A DNA stretch of 64,000 nucleotides from Ooceraea biroi (Eukaryota; Arthropoda; Insecta; Hymenoptera; Formicidae): contig NC_039510.1 in the NCBI RefSeq assembly GCF_003672135.1, positions 806,001 to 870,000 on the forward strand. The letters are read 5' to 3'. Of this stretch, positions 40,601 to 54,800 are shown one piece after another. The position numbers and the translations under genes were made by a program. How positions within the stretch are numbered: the first letter of the stretch is position 1; every line of letters starts with the position of its first letter. The notes below the pieces were generated by a model. That model was not told the origin of the DNA and made no database searches. It saw only the letters and a list, made by a program, of their open reading frames with translations.

Positions 40601-43600
40601 TGGAAGGTCAAAGTGACCCCGTGGGGCCGCGTGAAGGCGAAATACGTGGATATCTCGCGGCCGTGGCGGTTCAGGTGGTGGCCGAAGATCCTCATGAAAC
40701 CGACGCCGAGCTGCACGAGCTCCAGCTGACGATCGACCACGAAGTGCCACGGGAACGCCTTGCAGAAGCTCGCTACCCCCATACGGAGATCCGTTGCCTC
40801 GGCGGAGAGTGGACGGAAGGCGGACGACAGCACGTCAGAGTCGTCATTTGCGTCGGCCACATCCGGTCGTTCGCTGTAACGCTCCGGAGTGATGCGGTAT
40901 CTGTAACGATCGAGTGGGCGAGTGAAGACACGTCGCTCTCCGTAAAAATTCACGGGGGATGTCCAGCAAGAGGAGAACGTCGCTCTTGCCGCAGACATTA
41001 ATGAGCAATGTGCGGGCGTGGAACAATTCGACGTGACTATACCGGATATCTAGTATCGATACGCGAAGCTTGCTCACATAATATAGCTACGTAGAGACGG
41101 GGAAATGGAGGATCGGCATTTCTTGCGTCGATATCATACGCCAATTCCAGCGGAGACAATTACTATCGGATCCGGGCGCTGCTGCGGGTGTCGAGCTTAA
41201 CCAGCGCTCGCTGTTCCCGCGAAACGTTTAATTAAACTCGGAAATGTAAGCGATGTGCGGTGACGGTGTTTCGCACGTCATTTACATGCTCGCGCGCGCC
41301 TCGTGCCCTCGTCCGGCCTCGTGCGCTCAGAATTAACGTGACTCCGGCTGGACTGCCGCATCTATCGTCAAACATTTGTCCGCCGCTGCCGGGAATCAAT
41401 ATTTGTTTAAACGAAAGGTTTGGACTGGCTGCATGCGCGGTGTCTTCGCCTATCTGCGCGAATTATATTCCGCTTGCACACGCGTCAGATTATTTCGGTA
41501 CACGCGATCCGGCCGCGAGGCGGGACGTTGATTGCCCTATGCAAAAGCGCGCAACATGCAACATGCGATAAATAGCTGGACAGATGGATACAATAATTTC
41601 GGTGTTTCTTTGTGGTGGTCGTGTTTCAATACGCGATTCGGCTTTATATGCAGCGCGGACGTATCGCGCGATCGGGAATTTCGCGTTAAATGCGCGATTG
41701 TTCGTGTAAATAACAAACGGCATATAAATGAATAAATTATTTGCACGCGCGACGCATAAATTATTTGCGTAAGAAGCGACATTTATGTGCAATCATCGGG
41801 AGATTCGCAAAAGCGGATACGGCGCTTATTAAAGTTTATATCGAGGCATCATTTCGATTGATCGACCAGCTGACTGAATTTCACGGTTCGCCTTTGCAGC
41901 TGACGTTGATGTGCATATCCGTCAAAAATCCGTCAAAACTGAGCACCTAATTACGAGTGGATTGAAAAATTTCGGTAAATATTCAAGGGATCATTAATCG
42001 TGTGTCATAATTGCTGATGTTGGTGTCCCATTAATTTTTACTCCTCTCGCGTTTTTTCTATCACTTTAATTTCATATTCTCCCTTGATAATTTTCCTCTA
42101 TCGTCCTCTCTTTGCTTTTTGATGTTATACAAGTAGCTACGGACTCGCACGGCGCAGACCGAAATTGTGTCACTTCGAAATGAGGTAACACGATCCTTTG
42201 TACTCGTTGCAGTTGCGGAAAGCTCGCTCGCGCGTGATGTTTGATAACAATTTCTCGTATTTTCTCCGTTAAACGCGGAGATAATCGAGCTGGGAAATAC
42301 TCGTCCTTCACCTCGCTTTGCTCTTACGCTCCGATAGCGATTCTTTATGCCTGCCGGCGTTTGTCAAAATCGGACTGGAAAGAGACGGAAATTAAAATCC
42401 GCGGCTGACTGGAAAGCCGCGCTATCCACAAAAGTAAAATCGAAGCTCGGCAATGAAGCCGGTAGTAGGCAATAAGGCAGGCCGAGGCGATCAACAAAGA
42501 TTTACCTAAAAAACTTCGTGTTGTAAGGATCCGGCAGGATATACACGTCGGCTTGATCATTATAGAACTGCCTGGCGATACCCTTTAGACTGCCGACCAG
42601 CAGATAGGCTATGGAGGGGTGGTCGGTGGTGAAGTGTAGCTCCAGTGCTTCCGGCGTGGCGATACACACAAACTCGGCCTCAGCTTCCGAGCCGGACTGA
42701 TGCTGGACAACGTCGTTCACACCGTCGAGCGTGGTCAGGAAGGCGGTGAGATCGTTCCCAAGGCAACGAAAGGCCCGCTCCAAGAGACCCACGCAAGCCC
42801 ACGCGATCACCTCCTGGCCGAGGTGATCGAAGAACGCGTTCACGTCGACGTCTGTAAAAGTTCCGCAAACATTAATCCGCCGCGAGGGAATCTCGCGTCT
42901 CGTGTCACTCAGCAGGGACCGTTTACTTCCCTCCTTGCGACACGCCGAGGAGCTCCGTAAACAACCGATACGAAGCACATGCAGCTATTTATAAAGCCTC
43001 TTTACGGAACAAATAAAAATTTATCGCAAATAATCCTCTCTCGTGCAGCGAGCTATCTCGTGTTTGCGCCGAGTTGGTCGACAGTAACGTCGTGTTCTCT
43101 CGAATCTTACCCTTTGCATCCTGACGAGTCTATTCATCCGCAAAAATGTTCATCGCACGCGCGAGTGCTTAACGTGATATTGAACAGTGAATCGTCGCGG
43201 ATGTAGAAACGCGGACGAATCTCTCGCGGGATTGATAGCGCATGTAGAGAGCTCCAGCTCTATGGAACTCGATGCGGTCGGATTTACTCCCTTGCATAAA
43301 TCCGGAAATAGACGGCCGGTGAACAAGGGTCGCGGCCTGGAGTTCCCTGGTCGAATCGCTCTACATCGAGATATCGCTATGAAAATACGATAATTATAAT
43401 AGTGGTTGCGTGGTCGGGCGCTCGATGATACGCCCGGCCGACCATTCTGAATATCGCGCGGCGAGCTCATGTCGGTGTCGCGCGACAAACCCGGGTCGAA
43501 TCGATGGGTTTTTAGCTGACGAATGCCCTTTAATCGACGGGTTCTCGCCTAGGCGAAGACCGGCCAACCACCGACGATATTCCCGAACCTCAACCGCAAA

Positions 43601-46600
43601 CATTTCGCACGCGAGGTCTCGTCGTTACGTCACTCTCCCATTAAATGCACCGGGAACGGTGCCATTATCCGATGGACGTGCCAGATCACGCGGCGAAGCA
43701 TCGCAAATGTTTGCCGGCGATTGCGCGGCGATACGTGCCCGGAAATGAAAACGTTACCGGCGATTTATACAGCCGATGCTTATCGCGCGTGGGATTAATT
43801 CGAGGAGGTTTTCGGTGGTTTCGCTGTTTTCTGGGTCACGACGATACGCGCAAGGCGAAGCATCCATCTGGGTCGATCGTTGGTCCGTCTGGTGCGTGTC
43901 TTCCCACCAACGTGAACGTGTGTGGAAACGTCGTGAATCGCGTCCCTTTACACGTTTCCGCGACGTCGACTCCGTCGTGTTTTGTGTCGTGTGCTATCGT
44001 GAGCGTAAGAAGACCCTTCGTAAGTCAATCCAGCAAATGGTCCAGCGTCCTGTATACCTACAGAGACAGGGAGGTCCTGGGGTCCTGGGGTTTCTCTCGA
44101 GATTGCATTACGGTGATACGGGCGGGTCTCCCTCTCGCTCCGACAGCCACCGCCTACGAGCACTTCCTGTCGCGTATACGAAATGCGATGTGCTCACTCT
44201 GCAGGCGAAAGGGCTTGCTTGCGAAAGGGCTTGCGAAAAGGGGCCACGATCACAGGGTGGGAGTAACGTGCAGCTTGCGCTCGTCGCGATTTGTCTTGTC
44301 CCGGGGTATCCTCATGAGTCGGGGAAATACGAGTTTTCCGCTCGCTTGATGAACGACGATACGCATTTGTCAGCGGGCGATAAGCTCTTGTGTGGCGATC
44401 GCGAGTGCACGCGAATTTAACGGTTTGCCGATTTTAATGTTGCAATATGAGAATTGCAAAGTAAACAGATTATCAATTCATTATTGCGTTCGCGTTTATT
44501 AATTATATGTCGTGTATAATTACGTACCCCCGTCGCTATTCTTGTTTGCGCGCACACACGCAACATATCGAATCGCATATTAATTGCGTTAAAATCGCAC
44601 GGCATGCGCTTTTACCAAGCATGAACTTCGGCATTCAAGAGCCGTCGTGGTCGCTAACGCGGCCGAGAGAAGGGAGGAAAGGGACTCCATCGGGGTGGTA
44701 ATTTCTTTACGGTGTACGCCCTTCTGTTCCAGAAAAAAAAAGTAGAGAGCGAAGGACAAAAAGAGCTGGAAGGAGTGAGAGAGCTAGGCACAGGGCGATT
44801 TTGTTTGAACTTGAGAGTACTCGCTACGCTACCCTTGCTCTTTTTCCAGGATTACATGCTTGGAGGATCACCTCGACCGCGAACGGCCATGTACGTGCCG
44901 CTATCGTCTCGTCAAAGAAGTGTCTTGACGCACCGGCGGAGGTAAGTTGGCGATATATTTAACGGGGAGGCGAGCACGGTGCGTTGCGCGTTTTATAGCG
45001 GGTAAACACATGTTTCGCATAATCGCACGCACACGAGGAAGAGGGTGGACGTTTGCGCGCGAGCGAGCGAGCGAGTGGGCAAGCGTGCGGATACCCTCAG
45101 CACAATGTTCTTCACGTTCTCTAATGCGGTTACGTAATACCGCGGCCCCGCGGGCTCTTTATTGCGTTAGAGGCACACCATATTTCCAAGTTACGAGCGT
45201 TAAATTCCGTTCGCGATGCGTCTCGCGTGCCGGACGGACTATTAGTCGACAAAGACCGCGTTATTCCCGCACGACGGCCGACCCGTTGTCTTCGTTCGTT
45301 TGGCCACGACCGAGGCCCTATTCACGGGTTCCCGATCAGGAAGTCAGATCCGAATACATTGCATGCGCATATCGATTGTCCGCGATGATTAATGGGACGC
45401 TTCTGAAGCGCGCTCCACTGTAACTACAGTACTCGAACACGCTGCCGAATGCAAATTGGGTTAACATGCGCTTCAAGATGAAGGATCGCGCAAAAGCATC
45501 TGACAGTCCGCCTTGCTGTCAAACAACCGTTCCCGATCCTCCTCGATCCCCTTTGGATCATTGAGACACACGATGTCCGTTACGGGGTTTACGAGTTGCC
45601 AGCGCGATCGACGACTTGAAGCTCCCGTGGCTTCGAGTTTGTAAATTATTCAGAGAAAGTTGTTCGAATGTTATTCCAAATTTTACGTGTTACGCAAACT
45701 GTACGTTTTTCTATTTCATTGCGAATAAAAAATGCATATTTAGAGTACAGACACTCGTTCTGAAAATTCAGCGATGCATGATATTGAACGAAAAAAAATT
45801 CTGCTCACGTGTTATCACGTGCTCTAACGTAAAAAATATCAGTTATCTCATCAATTTTTCGTATTTGCATATTTGTACATTTTTTTTCTAATTCAACGCA
45901 CATTTTTCCCTTTAATACAATTACGGAAGAATAAAGAACTTTTGTGTAATTTAACTTTTATGTGCAATCTGCAGACGTTTCCAAGTCTGTTACACCGCTG
46001 TTCATGATTGCCAGTTACAGGCGAGTGTTTCAAGAGAGTGACAGCCAACATAACTTTCTAATAACTTTTTGAAGAGACTTTAACAACCTTACTTCTTTCG
46101 AAGGAGTACGACTCGTTTGTTTCAACTGGCGTTCTAAAATAAATGTGCTATTCCGCATGTGTTCGTCGTTGTTAGCAAGTAAGCTGAATTTGTCGCAAGT
46201 TGTGATTTGCAAAGTTCTCAAAGATATCTTCTTGCTCTTCTGATGCATTCACCGATGTATAATATTATATAAAGTAATAATTATATAAAGTATATAAATC
46301 ATATACTTTAATAATAAATTATATAAAGTAATATAACTTTATATAATATTATATAATATTAGTTAATTACCGTTAATAAACATAAACGCGCTTGTCATTG
46401 AAAGCACGAGAGAGTATTATATATAATGGAGCGATTCGCCGACGCCGACGCCGATGTGATAAAATCTGTAATTATAAAATATGTATGTTACGCGAAAAAA
46501 ACATTTTCAAGGAGAGAGAAAATCGTAAATCGTATCTACAACACGCGAAAACGCGTCACAAAAATGTTAATGCACCACTAAGCGAGGCGAAGGATATATA

Positions 46601-49600
46601 GATGGTACGAGCTGGTTCGCGCGCACGCGAGCGCACAATGGAATTTGAAAGCTGCGAAATTGTATTGCGATACACGATATACAATAGCCGTGGTATAACG
46701 CGGTTATTGTTCCAAGTTGGAGCTTTCATGACGCGGGAAACGCGGCACGGCACTCTTCTACGAAAGAGAATACAATTTTTCGTTTCTGCTTTCCGCAGCT
46801 TTCCTAGGTGCTACCGATGAAATATTCAGTTGCGCCCCGCGCGCATCCTTCGTTCCACTTTCCGCGCGGAAGACTTAGCAGTCTCATCCGCGTTCGCCAA
46901 GCCTACCTATTTACCCCTCAGGGTCGACCATTTATAATACAAGATTATCCTTACACGTTGCTGCGACGCGCTCTATACAAATGACATGACAAATTCGCAG
47001 AGCTGGCTCACAAGAGTTTCTCGAATTCGTACGGGAAAGGCAGCCGACTCTATCATCGCGCGCACGGACTTGAATCAATAAGACGCTCTGTGCTTGCGTG
47101 CATAAGATACGAGTTGGCGTATAGCGGCGAGACACCATATAGCAAACACGATTTTCCGAGACCAGGCTCATCTAGTTCATTAATCTCTCGGAGTACGTAT
47201 TACCCTACCCCCGGCGAGAGGTGGCTCCGTCAACGCCAGGAAACCTTCACACATGGTCTATACATGGCTCTATTTGTGCAGTCTATCCGCCCTGCAACAG
47301 CGTCCTCGTTAAAATCATATCAAATCGTGTGACCCGAGTATCGATAAAGGTGCGCCGTTGCCTAATAGTCCCGGTTCCTGTGACAGCAGACACCGTCTCG
47401 AAGATTCGATGTACTAGTTTCCCAGGTCCTATCAGACCACCGTGTGCGGAGGATGAAAGGAGAAAGAAGCGCCGCAGAAATTGTATTTCACCTGTAGCGT
47501 GTAATGTAGTCAAAAATTTTAAAAAGTATTTCGAAATTATGCGAGCGCTTTATTTTTTTCTTCATTTCTCTCTTGCGGTACCTTTATATGGCATCACGAC
47601 GTTAATTTTTCTGGTGCACATCAGCGTTACTTTTTCCGCCGGAGATAATCTCCGTCGCTGCTGCTGCGGCTGCTGCTGCTGCTACTGTGCTGCAGTCCAA
47701 ATTGGAGCCGAAAACGCGCGTGGCTGGTGTCGGGTGAATTAAAACGCAGGATGAAATTAGAAACATTATCGTACGACGGCAGATTGCAGCCGCGATGCAG
47801 TTGCTAGGGAAAGTGGAGCGCGTAACCAAGGATCCGGGACGCGGGAGAGCACGTTTAGTAAAGCTGAAATAATTTCAATGCGAAAAAGAGACAGCTGTCT
47901 GAGCCCGAGCTTTATTTCTAACGATAACAACGTTCATAGCCTGCACACATTTTACACGCTTTAATGTCTGTTGTGAACACGAGCGTAAAACGAGCACGTC
48001 GGATATTTCGAAGATGCTCGTGTAGAATCTGATCGTTCGTAGTATAGTAACGCTTCTTTCACGAGCCACGCCAAGTTCGTTCTTCTCCATTCTCCAGAGA
48101 AATCCATTAATTCTTCCAACAGGGGTAACAGAGAGGAGGAGGAGGAGGAGGATCGAAAAAAAACCTCACTGTACCAATTGGTTAATTGATAGATTACATT
48201 GTTATTACCTTGGTTGCGGGATATTTCATTAGAGGCGTGGTAAATACGCGATTGGTTCTCGTGCTTGTATTTCCGCGCGCTCATTCAATCAAAAACTCGG
48301 TCAAGCCCGCATTAACGGATTCTCGCGTTATCAGCCGTGCGGCCAAATCAAAGCAAACAATGGTGCTCAAGGTACAATTGCGAAAAACGCAAAAGTTGCA
48401 TAACGATAACGTTTTGCCACGAAATATAACGTACGGTATCTCAAGGTATTTTGTCGCATCTTGGAATTGCGCAGTAAGCCTCTGCAATAAGATCATGCAA
48501 TTTCGTCTGTTCAAACGCGTTCCGACGTTTCATGGACGTCTTAACGTTCGGGACGATCAACGTTAAACGTAGCAGGTAATAAAAGGTAGGTATTATTTAA
48601 AATCGATATGTGCATCAATCGTCCTTGTGACAGTGATGAACGGTCACGGATGCGCTCGTGGAATTAACGTGCATACTTGAGACAAGCGTTTTGACCATGA
48701 CCGTACACCGAAGCTACTTTGCGACGCAGCGGATCCTTTTCCTTTTTTTTTCCTTTTTATTTTAAATGTGTTCGCTGTATCGGTACGGAAAGAGGGCTCG
48801 CGTGCTTGCAAGTACCAGGAGCTCGCACCGTTCTCATGTGCACTATGTAGTTAAAATAAAAAAGGAGAAACTTGTGAAAAACTTGTTCCGCCACAAAGTG
48901 AATGCGGTCGAGCTGCACCGTAAAGACACCAAGTCAAGGCAACGAGTGTACTTCCAAAAACTCTCTGTTCAACTATATCGTACCTAGCAGCTTTTCGTTT
49001 TTATAAGAGTAGCATATTTCTATCATCATTCGATTGTAAATGTCACATCACTTACCGCAATCGTAATTCAGGGTCTCGTAAATGTCCTCCAGTAAATTAT
49101 AGTTCTCCTCTTCCTCAGCGTTACTTAGAAGTTTTTCTCTGAAATGTAAAACAATATATTATAATATCACTGCTGAGTCCTGTGTGCATTGAATAATCAT
49201 GTGATTGGTAAGAATATCATTTTGCTCTTGTCGATAATCGAATCAAATATGTTTTTACGAATATAGAATTGTTTTACTGTTGAATGTAAAAATTGATGTG
49301 GAAATTTAATCGCGTTCATTTAAGCACGTTAATCAGAGGAATTTTTGTGCGCGCATTGTATTGGAGACCGCGCGCGTTTAATTAAATTCATATTAAATCA
49401 GTTTATACACAATGTAATCTTCCTTACATCGATATGTAAATTATGAATGATCAATTTGCATTCTTTTTGAACTCTCAGTATTGTTTAATGGCATTGTCAT
49501 TTTATTTTGTTTCAAGTAGATAACTTTAATTACATAACAAGTTTACTCGTTCGACATGTAATATAATTTAACGGATTTTTAAGAGAGGATATTATCTCGT

Positions 49601-51750
49601 GGAAAGTGTTGTGCGATATTTATACTTTTGCATAGTTGGTAACATGACGGAAGCAGAGAGCACTTCGTTTATTCGCATAGCCAAAAAACATTGTGAATTT
49701 CATTAATTAATTACTAAATAATGTTTATTAGTATAGCCAAAAAACATTGTGAATTAAATTAATTAATTAATTACTAAATAATGTGGCTTTAGCTACCTTT
49801 GCAGCGGAAAAGTTAAAATAAAATAAATGATTATATTATGACCAATACCAATAATTAATATATTTCACTTTCTCCAACAAATAACACGTAATTTCCATAT
49901 TAATGAAGAATATTTTTAATGAATATACTCACAAAGATGACATTGCCGATGTTGGAAGAGGTATCTCATGTTTATTTAATAGAGCTTCTAGCGCCACAGC
50001 CACCACCTCGTTCTACAATAATAATAGAGAATAAAGGAATAACTGCTAAATAAATTTATTTCATTATTATCTATTTCAGATTAATCATAAAATTAATTAA
50101 CGTATAACTTAATTAGTTTACTCTTAGGAAGAAGTAATAAAATAATTAAAATATTAATAGTTACATTTATATTGTACAGACGTTAAAACATATCATAAAT
50201 TTTCATCAGGAGTAGCATGCAAAATCTTTTATGAAAATTGTGTGTAAAAACGTGATAATGACCATTTACATAAAATAAAATTCTATTATTGTTTATAAAA
50301 TTAAGCATTATGAATTAAGTTAAACATGCAAAATGTACCATTTGTGAATGCACCGTATGCATATAAATAGCATGTTGTAAACTCGCAGGTGCATAATTCA
50401 GTGTCTGCACGTGGTAATTCCGAACTTTTATCGGGGGATGTATGCGGTTTTCGTAAATGCGCGTGAAAAATTCGCACATAGAGTTACCCTATCATCACGG
50501 CAGAAAGATGATGTTGCAACATCACAAGTTATGCTAAAAATATATAAAAGTCCAAGCTTAACGACATCCTGTGAGTGCATCCGGTACGATTATTGCGTTA
50601 GTGAGTCGCTAATAATTCGATATTGCATAATACCTAGGTCTCCGCCATTAAATTACGGCCGGAATTTTACATTGAGAATTATTGCTCCATTTGGTACGCT
50701 TGTACGAGCAATTCTTCTCAAGAGAATGGCGCTTGCGAGCACTCATATGAGACATTAACCGCGTGATTGCCGGTGCTTAAACGACATTGGAAACGATGTT
50801 ATTTTCTGGCTCAACTCTTACATGAATTCATAGAGATGCACGATTAACACCGTCGGATTACGAATAATCATGAATGGTTGCTTGCGCGTGTTTCGAGCAC
50901 TGCGCGCGTGATGAAGAATTCATAAAGCTATAACTTTTATAGTTATAAATCTCCTCGAATATTCAATGGAATTATATTGAGTATTGAATATTGAACGTTG
51001 AAATTTTCAATACCGCTTTAAGTAACGCTTTGTTAATACTGTGAGATATAACAAATCGCGCAGGGTGAAACATAAATTGCAAAACGCATTGTTTTCAGCA
51101 ATCTTGCAAGCTTCTCTCGCGTAAATAGGATTAAACGTGCTGAATTTTTACGTCGCGCGAAAAGCGCACTTAAAGAAAAAGATGCAGACGATGTTTCGTT
51201 GGAGCTGTCAAGAAGGTTTTGCATATTCCGAAAGCTGGAGGAAATTTATCAACCTGTAAATGGCACACAGAGTTTTTCGCGCGGGACTCGATATTTTCGC
51301 ATGGGCAAGGAAGTTTCCTTTGATTTGGGTATTCCGTTTCGGCGGATTCACTCGGCAGATAACAATTTGTCAAAATGATATCCAACAAATGACATTATCC
51401 ACTACAACTGACAGGTGATATCCATTCGTATCGGCAGACCGCGAGAGATAGTAGCCGAAGTAATCAATAGTCTGCACAACACGAAAATGATGTAAAAAGG
51501 TGTTTTGCGACAACTGCCAGCGTTATTTATTTATTGCATCAGTTTTCACGATGATATTTTTAAAAAAAGATACAGCAACGTTCCGGCAAAATAAAATATC
51601 GAAGCGAATAATGTACGTGCACGGTAATACGGGAATTTTGGACCGATGGATCACGAATGCAAATTGCTCGAACCGATGTCGTAATCAGCTTCAAAGTTTT
51701 AATATAATCTATTGGGAGTACGCGATTAGTTAAGCTTTAAACGCTGGTTA

Positions 51751-51827
<77 letters not shown>

Positions 51828-54800
51828 TTCTCTCGGCGGGATTGTATGAATTATGTACCGGCGTTTATTAATAATCGGGTATGGGCCACGTCGCGGGAAC
51901 TGTGCCGGGCTTGATCTGCAGAAAACCGGGCTAACGAGTTAATCTCGCTCGCGTATTGAGACTCGTGATAATACGAATTAAATATGCGCGCTCATGGAGA
52001 ACAATTCCACGGTAGATCTGGATAATTGCGTTTCCAGATGCCACGTGTTAGCGTGTGGCGTATTGTGCGACGTCGATTGTTTGCAGCCACATTGAGTCCA
52101 CCGCATCTTAATTTTTACCTTGTCCGACGATAGTACAGTGTGCAAACTGCGACTGATGGAATAAAATTATGTATATAAAAATGAAGAAAATGGAGAAAAG
52201 CAGTTTAATTAGTGGTTCGCGCATGAGTAGCTAAATTACTTTCTAACTTTCCAGGAAGGAAAGAGACGGTTGCACACTCTCGACAGAGAAGAAATTTTAT
52301 GGAATATCACGTTGAAATAAATATCAAACGGACAAGTGAAAAAATGTAATTGGCAATTTAATTCGATTGTAGATCGATTGACCTATTTATTTACACCAGG
52401 GCCATGCCGAAGAGAAAGAGAGAGAGAGAGAGAGAGATCAAAAACGGGAGAGACAGAGTTTTCAAAAATATTTCTTCAGTCGATTGCACTCATGAAAGCC
52501 GCAAAGCATGAATAAATTTTTTTTCATTTCATGAATATATTTCTTTTTTGGTATAAGTGAAAAAGTAGAGAAAGAGCGAGACAGAAACCGGGAGAATCTG
52601 GCAATGCAAAATGCTGTTCAACGAACGCTTCGGTAGTCACATTCCGATTGGAGCCAAAATCGATGGAGGTCACTCTAGAATGGCGGAGGGAAGGTCATTT
52701 AAACTACTTGTGAAAGGACGCCGAGACATTCATGCGAAATGACATGTTTGTCAGTTTATACATGCTCGTGGGAAGTATTACGTTGGCCGATTGTTAAAAA
52801 AAGACCGCATCGTCGACAAGCTTTCGGAGCACTTGGGCGAGACCCAGTTCCAGTAATCGACGGATATATATTTTTATCGTCGTTATAATTGAAGTTGATA
52901 ATTTCGAGTTCCACTGGCGAAGCTTTATCGTTGTAAGGCAGTGACTCAACTTTTACCGTAACACGATTATTATGTAAGAGAAAATAAAATGCGGGACACG
53001 CGTCACATGTTTCAGTGATGATGCCCTCAAACAATTATCGCGTAATTGTACCGAGCTTAAGTGAGACTTACGGTATTCCGTTGCGGGAGACCGTCAGCTA
53101 ATATTTTCATTGCATCGAAAGTTGGCCGTCTCCATTATGCTCCGTGGCGGCTTCGAGGAATCGGAGTAAGTGCACCGCGGGCTATTACGAGAGGCACTTA
53201 AGTGACTTAATACACGGGGAGGTGGTATTTTTCTTTATTCTCAAATTTTGAATATTTCACAGTGGCGACGCAGATCTGAGAAGTGACGATTATCCCGATA
53301 ACGCTGATGCAACCAATACTTTCATTTTGCCAAGCACTTTCGTGGACGATAAAATTATTCATACAACCTTGTCGGAAGGAGAAGAGAATAAACGATGAGA
53401 AGCAAATTACTGTTGTAGAAATGTTGTAGACACGTAGAAACACGTGTATCCGCGATGGAACCGTACAAAGTTCACGCTCGAATTAATGTGTAATTTATTT
53501 CTCACAAAACGTGACGTTTCCGCCGCGCGAAGACGCGTCGCGAATCACAATACTCGTCGTTTCGTGATGGAATAAAATTGCGCGTTTTTTGATGAAAACG
53601 AGAGAAAACGAAAATTATGACATCGCGCCTCGCGTGCATAATCCTTCGAACAATGCAATTTGCAGCTAAAATTTCCAGCTAAATAAAATCTGCCTTGAAA
53701 ATCACGCATTAAAAAATCTTACAATCCTCGCGCGAGTACATTTATAGGCCAATTGCGCAAAATCCATCGACGTCGAGAGCGGCGAGAGTTTCGGCCATCA
53801 ACCTGACACAGCTGCATGCTTTCGTGTTCACGATTCGGCGTGATTTTCCGCAAGTAGGAGAGGAAAACTTGATTTCCGTCAATTTAACTAAGTAACGAAG
53901 TTTCTATCGCGTCCATCCAATTCGTCCGCCGGAATGGAGGTCCTCTACGAGGTCTCCTCCCGTGTCGATCCATCCTCGCCCATCTCCTATAAAGCTTGTC
54001 TCTGCCGATGTGTCATTCACGGTAACGATGATTAGCCGGAAGCGTCGAGCGTCGCGTCTCTCGAATTCCCCGTGACAAAATGCAACTCGTTTTGCGAGTC
54101 ACCGTGTATTCGTGTGTACGTAGTTACGTGTACGTACACAGTGGTTTGTACGCCGGCCAAGGCACAACTATACACCAACCGGTTGGAACAATCGAGCGTA
54201 TTGTCTCGCAATTGCAGCCCACGAAATGCTAAGCCCTGTAATGGGTATATGAACCCTCCGTTGAATGGCGTAGTTTAATTACTTTTGGCGACGCAATGGT
54301 CGTTCGTGCCACGCTCCGAACCGCTCGAGTAACCCAGTTGTATCCTTCCATTAGTTAACTCCCATGTTTATGCATCACAGAGACGACAATTACGATCTTC
54401 GTTACACCATGATGACATTTGCAGCGACGACGATCCCGAACGTGGAGGAATCGTCATCGTCGGCCTTGTCTCATTAAACTAGTCTCGTTCTTTTCTCCTC
54501 AGTGTTCTCGAAATGAGCATGTTGCGCGAGATTTTGTTACGTACATCATTAAACGACCCTTTCACGCGGCGCACGCAATCGCTCAGAGAAATCCGGTATC
54601 TCATAAAGCACTCAAGTCCGCACTACAGAGTGCAAAGGAACGCCATGCTCGAGAAAATAGAGAGCCAAGGGAAAGGATTAATCTTGTGACGTAGAACGTT
54701 CCTTTAATGAAGAACCCGGCAACCCCAAGAATGAATGCCGCGTGGTTAACCAAGATACACTGTGAACGTGCTCGCCCCTTTGCGAAAATTACCGCGTAGT

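Larger units (their letters stand above)
42852..49055 (-). other. Gycalpha99B: sGC alpha intron 3 (6.2 kb) with a GC-rich plus-strand region
   Basis: Its right part (45.5-49 kb) is mixed and AT-rich, with an 18-bp inverted repeat at 46258-46353. Its left part (43.4-45.4 kb) is CpG-rich and holds long overlapping plus-strand ORFs and a well-bounded plus-strand candidate exon at 44850-44941. No family was recognised. Confidence 0.6.

Noticed and set aside
40375..41001. 208-codon plus-strand ORF
   Set aside because: It is the antisense shadow of cyclase exons 5 and 6.
52756..53034. Protein-like minus frame (VTVKVESLPYNDKASPVELE)
   Set aside because: Begins with TTG after a stop, lacks a convincing acceptor or donor, and matches nothing I know; the GTAAGT at 53071 lies upstream of it, not at its end.
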